Assembly (NCBI RefSeq): GCF_000428905.1
Contig: NZ_AUAV01000017.1
Span: forward strand, 1-64,000
Source: Brumicola pallidula DSM 14239 = ACAM 615
Lineage (GTDB): Bacteria; Pseudomonadota; Gammaproteobacteria; Enterobacterales; Alteromonadaceae
DNA: 64,000 bases
Reading direction: 5' to 3'
Made by a program: the position numbers and the translations under genes
Notes under the pieces: generated by a model
What the model was told of the DNA's origin: nothing
The model's database searches: none
What the model saw: the letters and a program-made list of their open reading frames with translations, nothing else
Part shown: piece by piece, positions 46,602 to 56,134 of the stretch
Layout of the letters: the number at the start of each line of letters is the position of its first letter
How positions within the stretch are numbered: the stretch's first letter is position 1

Positions 46602-47354
46602 TTACTGTCCTTTAATAGCAAAAAATGAAACGAAGTTAAGTTGTTGATACCAAATGCTAACAGCTTCAAAGCCTGTTTTTAGCAGTCTTTTTTGGTGTAG
46701 CGAATATTCATCAAGGATCATAACATTTTCAAGCGCGGTGCGTTTCTGACTTATCTCTAAGTCACTATAACCATTCTCTCTTTTAAAATCATGATGCAGA
46801 TCGACTATGGCAGAATCCATGACTTCATGACTTAACTTTATTTTTTCAGATAAGATGAGAACACCACCGGGAATGAGCGCATCAAATAGCTTTATCATTA
46901 AAGCATCTCTGCGCTTTGGTTGAATAAATTGCAGAGTAAAGTTCATTACAATGACTGACGCGTTGTTTAAGTCGAAGTCGACTATGTCGGCTTCTTTGAT
47001 GTGAATGGGGTTAGCATAGGTGTAGGAATCAACATGTCGTTGACAACGTTCAACCATTGCAGAGCTGTTATCAACGCCAATAATTTGTATGTCATGCTGC
47101 TGATTATGTTTTGCAATTGATAAACTAACAGCGCCAAGAGAACAGCCTAAATCGTAGACGTTGGATTTAGGAACGGTAAATTTGGCTGCTAATCTGCCAA
47201 CCCCATCAATAATTTTCGCGTAACCTGGAATCGATCTTTCAATCATATCAGGGAAAACATCAACCACTTGTCGATTGAAGCTGAAATCGTCCACTTTATT
47301 TTGTGGATTTTGGTATATCTTATCGGGTGATGCTTTTTTTTCGTATTCTGACAT
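46602..47354 (-). CDS. cmoA: Carboxy-SAM synthase CmoA
   Basis: A 250-residue SAM-binding enzyme that makes carboxy-S-adenosylmethionine from SAM and prephenate, the donor used by CmoB. It shows FSFNRQVVDVFPDMIERSIPGY, the nucleotide-site motif VYDLGCSLGAVSLSIA and MNFTLQFIQPKRRD. Length equals E. coli CmoA (247). The one-base spacing to cmoB means that the two steps are cotranscribed. It is divergent from an orphan response-regulator gene. Confidence 0.96.
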   Translation of the reverse strand: MSEYEKKASPDKIYQNPQNKVDDFSFNRQVVDVFPDMIERSIPGYAKIIDGVGRLAAKFTVPKSNVYDLGCSLGAVSLSIAKHNQQHDIQIIGVDNSSAMVERCQRHVDSYTYANPIHIKEADIVDFDLNNASVIVMNFTLQFIQPKRRDALMIKLFDALIPGGVLILSEKIKLSHEVMDSAIVDLHHDFKRENGYSDLEISQKRTALENVMILDEYSLHQKRLLKTGFEAVSIWYQQLNFVSFFAIKGQ

Positions 47355-47505
47355 TATTTTTGAAACTTATATTTAGATTGGCAGCAATAAAGCTATGGGA
47401 TGTTTTACCTTGCTCTGATAATATAAACGCTTAGGCGTAGCGAAGTATATAAAAATCACCGTTGCTATAAAATAATAATCATAAATAAATAGGCTGATTA
47501 CAACT

Positions 47506-48141
47506 ATGCACAAGTTTTTGATTGCAGATGACCATCCTTTGTTTCGTGATGCTCTAAAAGGCGCATTATCAAGCTGTTTCCCAGATGTCACCTTTTTAGA
47601 ATCAGACTCGCTTATTTCAACTATTGAGGTTTTGCGCAAAAATCGCAAAGTTTCTATTGTTATTTTAGATTTGAATATGCCTGGTTGTGATAATTTTTAC
47701 GGCTTACTTCGTGTAAAGGAAGTATTCCCAATGATCCCTATCGTGGTGCTTTCTGCCAGTGATTCGGTAGAAACTGTCTCGCAAGTTATGGCATTTGGTG
47801 CAGATGGTTTTATTCCCAAAACGACTGCAACGCCGATGATTAAAGACGCAATACTGGCTATTTTGAAAGGTGGAAAGTGGTTGCCACCAGGAATGGAGAC
47901 GGCATTACTAGACGTTGATAGCGACGCCAAAGATATCGCCGTAAAATTAAAGGAACTAACGCCTAAGCAGTTCCAAGTCTTGAAACTTTTAAAAGATGGC
48001 TTAATGAACAAACAGATTGCAGATAAACTTAACGTTACCGAAGCGACAATTAAAGCCCATATAGGCGTTATTTTTAAGAAGCTAGAGGTAAAAACCAGAA
48101 CACAAATAGTGCTGGCTGTAGAAAAGCTGCAACTAGATTAA
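47506..48141 (+). CDS. LuxR/NarL-family response regulator (orphan)
   Basis: A 211-residue two-domain regulator. The receiver domain has the acidic pair near the start (ADDHPLF), the phospho-acceptor Asp in VILDLNMPG (about residue 54), the Ser in VVLSAS and the Lys in FIPKTT. The C-terminal LuxR helix-turn-helix reads ELTPKQFQVLKLLKDGLMNKQIADKL...ATIKAHI. No histidine kinase gene is nearby. The regulated genes cannot be told from sequence. It is divergent from cmoA and about 50 bases ahead of the adenosine deaminase gene. Confidence 0.92.
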   Translation: MHKFLIADDHPLFRDALKGALSSCFPDVTFLESDSLISTIEVLRKNRKVSIVILDLNMPGCDNFYGLLRVKEVFPMIPIVVLSASDSVETVSQVMAFGADGFIPKTTATPMIKDAILAILKGGKWLPPGMETALLDVDSDAKDIAVKLKELTPKQFQVLKLLKDGLMNKQIADKLNVTEATIKAHIGVIFKKLEVKTRTQIVLAVEKLQLD

Positions 48142-48193
48142 GCGGGTTCCGTTAATCAATATATTCGCACAATAAATTAATTGAGGCTAAGAA

Positions 48194-49156
48194 GTGTACG
48201 ATAAAAGCTTACCCTTAGTTGATTTGCATCGCCATCTTGATGGTAATATACCGCCGAAACTCATTTGGCAACTAGCCCATGAGCACTCAATTGACTTGCC
48301 TGCGACGTCTGAATCTGAATTGGCTGAGCTTGTTTTTATAAAGGACAAGACGAGTGACTTATTGTCTTTTTTACAGAAATTGGATTATGGCGTATCCGTT
48401 TTAGCAACTCCTGAAGCTTGTTATAAAGTCGCTTATGAAAATGTACTTATGGCAAAAACTGAAGGCATCGATTATGCCGAATTTCGATTTTCTCCCTTTT
48501 TTATGGCTAACGCTTTTGGTTTACCGTTAAGTGCCGTAGTCGAAGCGGTTGTTGAGGGCGTAAAGGCAGGTAATGCTGAGCATAAAACCCAATATCAATT
48601 AATCGGTATTCTTAGTCGTACGTTTGGGGTGGAAGCATGCCACCGTGAACTCGCTTCTATTTTGTCATATGCAGACAATATTATTGCACTGGACTTGGCC
48701 GGAGACGAGTTTAATTACCCAGCTCATTTGTTCGTTGAGCATTTCAAAATAGCTAGAAACGCGGGTCTGCAAGTTACCGTGCACGCGGGCGAATCTGGGG
48801 GGCCGCAAAGTGTATGGGATGCTATTAACCTGCTTGGCGCAAAAAGAGTAGGGCATGGAGTCGCAGTTGCACAGGATCGCAAATTACTTGATTTTATGCT
48901 TACAAACGACATTGGTATCGAAAGTTGCTTAACGTCCAACTACCAAACAGGTACGTGGATTGATACTAAAAACCATCCTATAAAAACATTTCTGGAAAGT
49001 GGCGTATCCGTCAGTTTGAATACTGATGACCCAGGTATATCTAATATAGATATTAAACATGAATATAGTATTGCTAGTAATACAGTTAACTTGAGCCTAA
49101 AACAGATAAAGCAGATACAGTTAAATGGCCAAAATCAACGCTTTTTAAAAGCATAA
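48194..49156 (+). CDS. add: Adenosine deaminase
   Basis: A 320-residue TIM-barrel metal-dependent deaminase converting adenosine (and deoxyadenosine) to inosine. The zinc ligands are in LHRHLDGN, TVHAGES and the Asp pair of SLNTDDPG, and the catalytic Glu is in the VHAGE segment. Length is slightly under E. coli Add (333). The start is GTG at 48194 after a GAGGCTAAGAA stretch. It is monocistronic or weakly linked to the upstream response regulator and ends in a terminator shared with fadE. Confidence 0.93.
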   Translation: MYDKSLPLVDLHRHLDGNIPPKLIWQLAHEHSIDLPATSESELAELVFIKDKTSDLLSFLQKLDYGVSVLATPEACYKVAYENVLMAKTEGIDYAEFRFSPFFMANAFGLPLSAVVEAVVEGVKAGNAEHKTQYQLIGILSRTFGVEACHRELASILSYADNIIALDLAGDEFNYPAHLFVEHFKIARNAGLQVTVHAGESGGPQSVWDAINLLGAKRVGHGVAVAQDRKLLDFMLTNDIGIESCLTSNYQTGTWIDTKNHPIKTFLESGVSVSLNTDDPGISNIDIKHEYSIASNTVNLSLKQIKQIQLNGQNQRFLKA

Positions 49157-49189
49157 AAAAAGGACCTCAAATTATCTGAGATCCTTTAA
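49157..49189. terminator. Intrinsic terminator between add and fadE
   Basis: AAAGGACCTCA and TGAGATCCTTT form an 11-bp stem with one mismatch, A-rich before and T-rich after, between two convergent genes. It probably works for both. Confidence 0.75.
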
Positions 49190-49213
49190 CTACTTATCCA
49201 CCAAGCTAGCTGC

Positions 49214-51694
49214 TTAGGCAACTTCGGACGACTTGGTCGTCTTGCGCTTAGTCGCAGGCTTTTTTACATTCTTACTCGTTGACATTAATAACTCTTGGTT
49301 GTCAAAGTCATCGACATTTATAGTTCTTAATCGGCCCGCTTCAGCCTCTTTCATTAGTTCCGCTTCATCAGTAGTGATGATACCTTCTTTGAGAGCTCGC
49401 TCGGCAAGCTTGTCGAGATTGGTCATCGGTAACTTCTTACCTAATTTTTTGCATATCTTGTCAAAAATAGGTTCGCATTTAACCATATTAACTAAAGTCT
49501 TTTCTAAGTCGCCTAGCAAATTACCATCTTCTTGAGTTAGATATTGACCATAGCCTAATCTGTCTCTGGTTGAATTTGGATGTTGCAAAATGTGTGCAAT
49601 TTTGTGTTCAAGTTTATCTGAGGGCGCACTATAACGTTTCCCAAATGGCAACACCAATACGCGCATTGCAGCACCGATAGCTGGGTTTGGAAAGTTTCTC
49701 AAGAAATTATCAAGCGCTTCCTCTAACTTCGATAAACAATCTTGCATCGCCCAATGTACGAAAGGCAAATCGTCATGATTACGACCTTGCTCGTCAAAAC
49801 GCTTCATTACTGCGGAACCAAGATATAAGTAACTTAAAATATCACCAAGGCGAGCTGATAATCTTTCTCTTCTTTTCAGTGAACCACCTAGTACGCCCAT
49901 CGAGATATCTGTCAATAAAGCTAAGTTTGCGCTATAGCCTTGCATGCTTCTGTAGTATTTTGCAGTTTCGTCTTTAAATGGTGCTGAACTTAAGCGACCA
50001 CCAGTTAAGCTAAACCAAATCGAGCGGAACGTATTACTAACAGCAAAACGAATGTGACCAAACACCGCATCATCAAACGCTTCTAGTTGTTCTTCTCGGT
50101 CTTTCATTTGCGAGGCATAGATTTCTTTTAAGACGTAGGGGTGACAGCGCATAGCGCCTTGGCCAAAAATCATCATATTTCTGGTTAGGATGTTGGCACC
50201 CTCAACGGTAATCGAAATGGGCACACCTTGATACGCTCTACCTAAGTAGTTATTTGGGCCTAAACAAATACCCTTACCGCCATGCACGTCCATGGAGTCG
50301 TTAACTACTTGACGCATTCTCTCAGTTAAATGGTATTTACAAATAGCAGAAATAACTGAGGGTTTATGACCTAAATCGACGCCCGCCGTTGATAAAGAGG
50401 TGACGGCATCCATTAAATAGGCGTTACCACCAATGCGTCCTAACATCTCTTCAACACCTTCCATTTGCCCTATAGGCATGCGGAATTGACGGCGAATTCG
50501 AGAATAAGCTCCGGTTGCTAAAGCAAGTGATTTTGCACCGCCTGCTGCAGAGGATGGCAACGTAATACAACGACCTACCGATAGACATTCCATCAGCATG
50601 CGCCAACCTTTGCCAGCCATGCTTTGGCCACCAATAATGTAACTCAGTGGCACAAAAATATTTTCTCCACGAACAGGCCCATTATGAAATGGTACATTCA
50701 GTGGGAAGTGACGACGGCCGCAATCTAAGCCTTTTGTTTCTCTTGGAATTAATGCACAAGTAATGCCTATGTCTTTGGTATCACCAAGCAATCCATCTGG
50801 ATCCTGCAGTTTAAACGCCAAACCGATAACAGTAGCGACCGGCGCTAAGGTAATATAGCGCTTTGAGAAAGTCAGACGCATACCCAGCACTTCTTTGCCT
50901 TCAAACTCGCCTTTGCAAACAACACCGAAGTCAGGAATAGAACCAGCATCGGAGCCAGCCTCTGGACCTGTAAGTGCAAAACACGGAATTTCGTCACCAA
51001 CCGCTAAACGCGGCAAATAGTAATCTTGTTGTTCTATTGTGCCATAGTGTTGGAGTAATTCACCAGGGCCAAGAGAGTTTGGTACGCCGACGGTGCTGGA
51101 TAATACCGCGCTGACACCTGCTAATTTCTGCAAAACTCTTGATTGCGCGTAAGCAGAGAAAGCTAATCCGCCGTACTCCTTCTTGATAATCATGGCAAAG
51201 AATTTTTTGTCTTTTAAGTATTGCCAAATTTCATCCGACATATCAGCGTCAACATGATTTATCTGCCATTCATCAGCCATGCGACTGACTACTTCACATG
51301 GGCCATCTATAAATGCCTGTTCATCAGGAGTAAGTCGTGGCTGTGAGATGGCGTGAAATTTCTGCCAATCTGGTTTGCCACTAAATATATCGCCGTCCCA
51401 CCAGACAGTGCCAGCATCGATAGCTTCTTGTTCTGTGGTTGACATTTCAGGCATGACACTTTTATAAAATGCCAATAGCTTTGTGGTGATGTAATCTTTG
51501 CGAAATGGCGCATAGGCCAGAGGTGTAACAACGATGGCAAATACAATCCAGCCAATAATTCCTATGCCTCCGGCGACGGTACCAATGACCATTGCAACGC
51601 TGATCGCGATAAGTGTTGTTTGTGACGATGTTTGTTTATAGGCTGTGACACCATAAACACCTAATAATATAAGTAACCATAATAATTCGTTCAT
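49214..51694 (-). CDS. fadE: Acyl-CoA dehydrogenase FadE
   Basis: An 826-residue flavoprotein that carries out the first step of beta-oxidation. Two hydrophobic segments at the N-terminus ([14 protein letters not shown] and about residues 32-60) suggest membrane attachment, as in other FadE proteins. The acyl-CoA dehydrogenase core follows with [17 protein letters not shown] and [12 protein letters not shown], and a long C-terminal DUF1974-type domain completes it. A Lys/Thr-rich tail is extra. ATG at 51694 is chosen over the in-frame ATG at 51754, since GGGAG precedes it and the length then matches E. coli (814). Confidence 0.93.
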   Translation of the reverse strand: MNELLWLLILLGVYGVTAYKQTSSQTTLIAISVAMVIGTVAGGIGIIGWIVFAIVVTPLAYAPFRKDYITTKLLAFYKSVMPEMSTTEQEAIDAGTVWWDGDIFSGKPDWQKFHAISQPRLTPDEQAFIDGPCEVVSRMADEWQINHVDADMSDEIWQYLKDKKFFAMIIKKEYGGLAFSAYAQSRVLQKLAGVSAVLSSTVGVPNSLGPGELLQHYGTIEQQDYYLPRLAVGDEIPCFALTGPEAGSDAGSIPDFGVVCKGEFEGKEVLGMRLTFSKRYITLAPVATVIGLAFKLQDPDGLLGDTKDIGITCALIPRETKGLDCGRRHFPLNVPFHNGPVRGENIFVPLSYIIGGQSMAGKGWRMLMECLSVGRCITLPSSAAGGAKSLALATGAYSRIRRQFRMPIGQMEGVEEMLGRIGGNAYLMDAVTSLSTAGVDLGHKPSVISAICKYHLTERMRQVVNDSMDVHGGKGICLGPNNYLGRAYQGVPISITVEGANILTRNMMIFGQGAMRCHPYVLKEIYASQMKDREEQLEAFDDAVFGHIRFAVSNTFRSIWFSLTGGRLSSAPFKDETAKYYRSMQGYSANLALLTDISMGVLGGSLKRRERLSARLGDILSYLYLGSAVMKRFDEQGRNHDDLPFVHWAMQDCLSKLEEALDNFLRNFPNPAIGAAMRVLVLPFGKRYSAPSDKLEHKIAHILQHPNSTRDRLGYGQYLTQEDGNLLGDLEKTLVNMVKCEPIFDKICKKLGKKLPMTNLDKLAERALKEGIITTDEAELMKEAEAGRLRTINVDDFDNQELLMSTSKNVKKPATKRKTTKSSEVA

Positions 51695-51819
51695 GTATGC
51701 TCCCGCAGGTCTGACCAGATTGCTAACGGTATTACTTGATGAGTCAAAGATCAAGTAATTTAGCGTTAAAAAGGATATTTGTCCTAAACTCTAATTACGT
51801 AGTATACAGCAAAAAGGAA

Positions 51820-52533
51820 CTAATTTTTTTGGTATGTTTTTAAACGAATATCACCTTGCTCTTCATCATCTTTGAATTGTTGCAGGCGTACTAGGACATA
51901 ATCGAGGGTGGGGGCGAACCAAGCATAAGTTTGCCTTCTGCTGCTATCACGGTTTACTGTTACCTTTATTGCTTCAACGTTACCATAGGGAAGCGTTAAT
52001 ATTTCTTTTTCAAGTACTTCAATTTTGTAAATCCGCTTTTGACCGCGATAGTTAAGAAATTTGTATTCAAAGTGTGTTTTTTCTTGCGCTAACTGCCTTG
52101 ATATATCGATACGAAATAATTGGTTATCAAATTCGCCATCCCATTTTATGTTGTCTTGTTCTTGTAGGATGATAGTTTCTGTGTTGGCGTCGAACTTAGC
52201 GTTTAAGGATTTATTTGGACCGGTTCCCCTGCGCTTAAAATTGTACGTGATGGGCGTAATCTTGCCATTGATAAAGGAGAAGGTGGTTGTTTCATAACGT
52301 TTATCAGAAAGAAAGAAGCGTGACACTTTCGAAGAATATTTGAGTTCGTAGAGGTCAGCACTAGTTTGCTTTAAACTAAGTTCAGCGCTGCCGATGTTTC
52401 TTGCATGACGATACGCTTCATAATGAGCGACAAAAGGAGAAGGTAATTCGATAACATCTTTTGCAAAACTAACACTGCAGAACAGTGCAAGCAAAACAAC
52501 GCTAATTCCCTTCAACAATTTAGTCGCTCGCAT
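51820..52533 (-). CDS. DUF3108 secreted protein
   Basis: About 237 residues, with a signal peptide (LLKGISVVLLALFCSVSFAKD) for export to the periplasm. The mature part matches DUF3108: FVAHYEAYRHARNIGSAELSLKQ at the start, RFFLSDKRYETTTFSF, KRRGTGPNKSLNA and the ending TYAWFAPTLDYVLVRLQQF. The function is unknown; members are often next to purN in gammaproteobacteria. ATG at 52533 overlaps the purN end by 14 bases, giving a purM-purN-DUF3108 unit. An in-frame ATG at 52563 is less likely. Confidence 0.85.
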   Translation of the reverse strand: MRATKLLKGISVVLLALFCSVSFAKDVIELPSPFVAHYEAYRHARNIGSAELSLKQTSADLYELKYSSKVSRFFLSDKRYETTTFSFINGKITPITYNFKRRGTGPNKSLNAKFDANTETIILQEQDNIKWDGEFDNQLFRIDISRQLAQEKTHFEYKFLNYRGQKRIYKIEVLEKEILTLPYGNVEAIKVTVNRDSSRRQTYAWFAPTLDYVLVRLQQFKDDEEQGDIRLKTYQKN

Positions 52534-53170
52534 ATCCACACTCCGGTAATTCTTGTCCATCAAAAAACGCTTTCTTATTATTTAGCGCTATTCTCCCATT
52601 ACACAACCAATTAACCACGAGTGGATAAATTTTATGTTCTTGTACTAATACACGCGAAGCTAGATCGTCAACGGTGTCGTTTTCGAACACAGGAACCTTT
52701 GCCTGCAAAACAACAGGACCACCATCTAGTTCTGGAGTCACAAAGTGCACAGAGGTGCCATGCTCACTGTCTTCGTTGTCTATTGCACGTTGGTGAGTTC
52801 GTAAGCCTGTGTACTTCGGCAACAAAGAGGGGTGAATGTTCAATAATCTTCCCAAATACTTTGCAACAAATGCGTCACTAAGGATCCGCATAAAACCTGC
52901 CAGTACAATAATATCAGGCTTTGCTGAGTCAATCTCTTGTGACAATGCGATATCAAAAGAATCTCTATCATGAAATGTTTTATGGTCAATACAGGTCGAT
53001 GGAATATTTGCTTGTGCCGCCATTTCTAACGCATGTGCGCTCTGTACATTGGATATTAATTTTACCACTGAACCATTGATAGCCTGCGTCATACAAGAAT
53101 CAATAATAGCCCGTGCATTTGAGCCATTGCCTGATACGAGAATGACTATACGCTTTTGACTATTAGCCAT
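52520..53170 (-). CDS. purN: Phosphoribosylglycinamide formyltransferase
   Basis: A 216-residue enzyme that transfers a formyl group from 10-formyl-THF to GAR in purine synthesis. The phosphate loop VLVSGNGSNARAI, the catalytic region VLAGFMRIL and LLNIHPSLLPKYTGL (Asn and His), and the Asp in HFVTPELDGG are all visible. Length matches E. coli PurN (212). Its first base overlaps the last base of purM. Confidence 0.96.
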   Translation of the reverse strand: MANSQKRIVILVSGNGSNARAIIDSCMTQAINGSVVKLISNVQSAHALEMAAQANIPSTCIDHKTFHDRDSFDIALSQEIDSAKPDIIVLAGFMRILSDAFVAKYLGRLLNIHPSLLPKYTGLRTHQRAIDNEDSEHGTSVHFVTPELDGGPVVLQAKVPVFENDTVDDLASRVLVQEHKIYPLVVNWLCNGRIALNNKKAFFDGQELPECGYASD

Positions 53171-54213
53171 TATGAGTTTATTACCACTTGTTCTTGACCC
53201 GCAGTTAATAAATGGACCTCACCAATAACCCATGCGTTTTCTCCCAAATCGTTGAAGGCTTTTGTGATTATCTCTGCATCTTCTGACTCGACAGCTAATA
53301 TCAAACCAACACCGCAGTTAAAGGTACGATACATTTCGTGAGTTGTTACGTTTCCTTTGTTTTGTAAAAGAGTGAATATTTGCGGCCACTGCCAACTTTT
53401 GCCGTTAACTACTGCTTGCATGTCTGATGGCAATACTCGCGGTATGTTTTCCCAGAATCCGCCACCCGTTATGTGCGATATTGCGTTGACATTGTATTTT
53501 TCTAAAATAGCCAAAACTGATTTAACATAAATTCTGGTTGGTTCAAGTAAATGCTCGCTCACTGTCTTACCATCCAAATCAGTATTTAAATCCATCTTAC
53601 TGACTTCAATAATTTTACGTATTAATGAATAACCATTAGAGTGAGGTCCAGACGATGCTAAGGCTATCAATTTATTACCGGCAGCAACTTTGGAACCATC
53701 GATAACCTTTTCTGCCTCAACTACGCCAACACAAAATCCAGCGACATCGTAATCCTCACCTTCATACATTCCAGGCATTTCAGCTGTCTCACCACCAATT
53801 AAAGCACAGCCAGCTAAAAGGCAACCTTCTCCAATTCCGGTGACCACTGTTGCAGCGGTATCAACATGCAACTTACCAGTTGCATAATAATCTAGGAAGA
53901 AGAGTGGTTCAGCGCCTTGAACAATAAGGTCGTTAACGCACATTGCAACTAGGTCGATACCAATGCCATCATGTTTATTTTGGTCCATTGCTAAACGCAG
54001 TTTAGTGCCAACGCCATCGGTACCTGAAACTAACAGGGGATGTTTATATTTTGTAGGGATAGAACACAAAGCACCAAAGCCACCTAAACCGCCTTTCACT
54101 TCTGGACGATGGGTTTTCTTGCTTACAGACTTGATTCTTTCAACTAATTGATTCCCTGCATCAATATCTACACCCGCATCTTTATAACTTAGGGGTTTTG
54201 TTTGCTCAGTCAC
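53170..54213 (-). CDS. purM: Phosphoribosylformylglycinamidine cyclo-ligase
   Basis: A 347-residue ATP-dependent enzyme making AIR, the fifth step of purine synthesis. It has [33 protein letters not shown], the [11 protein letters not shown] motif and [17 protein letters not shown]. The start is GTG at 54213, with GGAGC upstream. It begins the purM-purN-DUF3108 unit. I could not see a PurR-type operator in the 86 bases before it. Confidence 0.96.
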   Translation of the reverse strand: MTEQTKPLSYKDAGVDIDAGNQLVERIKSVSKKTHRPEVKGGLGGFGALCSIPTKYKHPLLVSGTDGVGTKLRLAMDQNKHDGIGIDLVAMCVNDLIVQGAEPLFFLDYYATGKLHVDTAATVVTGIGEGCLLAGCALIGGETAEMPGMYEGEDYDVAGFCVGVVEAEKVIDGSKVAAGNKLIALASSGPHSNGYSLIRKIIEVSKMDLNTDLDGKTVSEHLLEPTRIYVKSVLAILEKYNVNAISHITGGGFWENIPRVLPSDMQAVVNGKSWQWPQIFTLLQNKGNVTTHEMYRTFNCGVGLILAVESEDAEIITKAFNDLGENAWVIGEVHLLTAGQEQVVINS

Positions 54214-54359
54214 GCGCTTTGCTCCGAAAATTTTTAAGGCAGAATTTTAACAGCTCAATGAACGAAAAGGTATAAAAAACGACTAAGAATAAATATCGGA
54301 TGCAAAAAAGGCCAAAATATCTGACAATAGCGGTTGACCGTTATAAGGATCCACTAGTT

Positions 54360-55430
54360 TTGAATAAATTGCTTGCCATCTTCGTGCTTACTTTGTGCTT
54401 GGTTACGTCAATGCGTTCCCACGGCACGCCCATTGAACACTTGAATAAAGGACAAATCATTGTCACTGATCAATCAAATTTGACGCAAAAGAAAGCGGGC
54501 GAACGCGCATTTCAACAGGTTGTTGTTAAGTTAAGTGGTGACGTTGCGGTGCTTGAAAATCTTCAAGTAAAACGCGCTGCGACAAATTTTGAACAATATT
54601 TGGTCGCAAGTAAGTTTATTCAAGAAGGTGATAAATTACTATACCAAGCAGATTTTAATGAACAAAAATTGGTCGATCTGTTGCGTTCAGAAAGTCTTAA
54701 GGTTTGGGGTAAGCGTAGGCCATTAGGCTTATTTTGGTTAGCGATCGAAGATGATGTTAGCAAAGACAAAACTCTTGTTACGCAATCTAGCACCAGTAAA
54801 TACATAGACATTATTCATCAAGCTACCTATGACAGAGGAGTTGAATTGCTAATGCCAATTGGTGATTTAACTGATTCGATGAATATCAATGCGCTGGATG
54901 TTTGGGGCTTGTTTTCGTCATCCATATTCAATAAGTCGACTCGTTATGGCACTAATTATGTCATTGGTGCAAGAGTCGGTGTTGTATTCGATGATTTTAG
55001 TGCCCGTGAAAAACTACAACTTTCGTACTTTATAACTAACGGCCAAACGATTCAAACAAATGCAATCGTTGGAGATAGTATTGCCGCGCTGATTGGTGAG
55101 TTTGTTAATGAGTACGCAACGTATTTAGCCAATCTATATTCGATAGAGGCCAGCGAAAGTGGCCAAATTTATTCGTTGACCTTGAATATTGCAAACGTAA
55201 ACACGCTCGTCAAATACAGAACAGTGCTAGAAATATTATCTTCACTAACAGTAACCCAAACCGTTGAATTGAGTGCTCAATCAAAAGACGTGGCGAGTTT
55301 TACATTGGCATCCAATGTTCCTCTCCAGCGCTTAAAAATAATTTTGAAGCTTGAGCAAAACCTGCGAGAGCCCGAATATCAGCGCCTATATCCTGGCGTT
55401 GTCATTGACTATGAATGGCGGGGTAAATAG
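54360..55430 (+). CDS. DUF2066 secreted protein
   Basis: About 356 residues with a signal peptide (KLLAIFVLTLCLVTSMRSHG). The mature part fits DUF2066: QSNLTQKKAGERAFQQVVVKLSGD near the start and LRSESLKVWGKRRPLGLFWLAI further on. This family, of unknown function, sits between purM and hda in many gammaproteobacteria. TTG at 54360 with AAGG upstream puts the signal peptide at the N-terminus; an in-frame ATG at 54300 would add 20 residues. It ends two bases before hda. Confidence 0.8.
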   Translation: MNKLLAIFVLTLCLVTSMRSHGTPIEHLNKGQIIVTDQSNLTQKKAGERAFQQVVVKLSGDVAVLENLQVKRAATNFEQYLVASKFIQEGDKLLYQADFNEQKLVDLLRSESLKVWGKRRPLGLFWLAIEDDVSKDKTLVTQSSTSKYIDIIHQATYDRGVELLMPIGDLTDSMNINALDVWGLFSSSIFNKSTRYGTNYVIGARVGVVFDDFSAREKLQLSYFITNGQTIQTNAIVGDSIAALIGEFVNEYATYLANLYSIEASESGQIYSLTLNIANVNTLVKYRTVLEILSSLTVTQTVELSAQSKDVASFTLASNVPLQRLKIILKLEQNLREPEYQRLYPGVVIDYEWRGK

Positions 55431-55432
55431 GC

Positions 55433-56134
55433 TTGCAATTAAGTCTACCCGTTTCACTGCCGGATGATGAGACCTTCGATTCTTTCCTTGAAGTTGACAA
55501 CGAATTTGCTGCTTCGTACTTGAAGGCGTTTTGTGATCACGGCAACAATAGCAACAAATCATTGTGTTATTTATTTGGGGCTTCGGGAGTAGGCAAGTCA
55601 CACTTGTTATTTGCTTGTTGCCATCAAGCTACTCTGAATGGGCTGCAAACCGTTTATCTCAATATGCTTGAATTGAAGGAAATGCCAACCCAAGTTATCA
55701 GTGATATTGCTGATTATGATGTCATCTGTATTGATAATTTACATGAAATTGCTGGCCACCAAACTTGGGAAAGAACCCTATTTGATTTAATTAACCAAGC
55801 CGTAGAACGAAGTCATCAACCTAGGCTCATTATGGCTGCGAATGCGTCACCCTTAGTTGTTGGCTTTCAATTACCTGATTTAATTTCACGACTTACATGG
55901 GGTGCTGTTTTTCAGCTTGCATCACGTTCAGATAAATCGCTTTGCGATATTATTCAATTCAGAATAGAGCACCGAGGATTAGAAGCCAGCGAAGACTGTA
56001 TTAAGTTTCTGTTAACAAGGGTCGATAGAGAACTTAGCAATCTGATGTTAATTGTCGATGAATTAGACAAAAAATCTTTACAAGCGAAGCGCAAGCTTAC
56101 GATCCCCTTCATTAAGCAAGCACTTAACTTGTAG
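55433..56134 (+). CDS. hda: DnaA inactivator Hda
   Basis: A 233-residue AAA+ protein related to DnaA that, with the beta clamp, promotes hydrolysis of DnaA-ATP. The N-terminal QLSLPVSLPDDETF contains the clamp-binding motif (QLSLPV). Walker A is LFGASGVGKSHLL, Walker B is YDVICIDNLHEIAG. Length equals E. coli Hda (233). It starts with TTG at 55433, two bases after the DUF2066 stop. Its stop codon directly abuts the stop of the convergent lipoprotein gene, leaving no room for a terminator. Confidence 0.95.
   Translation: MQLSLPVSLPDDETFDSFLEVDNEFAASYLKAFCDHGNNSNKSLCYLFGASGVGKSHLLFACCHQATLNGLQTVYLNMLELKEMPTQVISDIADYDVICIDNLHEIAGHQTWERTLFDLINQAVERSHQPRLIMAANASPLVVGFQLPDLISRLTWGAVFQLASRSDKSLCDIIQFRIEHRGLEASEDCIKFLLTRVDRELSNLMLIVDELDKKSLQAKRKLTIPFIKQALNL

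Noticed and set aside
47373-47648. 91-residue minus-strand protein overlapping the response regulator
   Set aside because: It is antisense to the response-regulator start and has no motif or ribosome-binding site.
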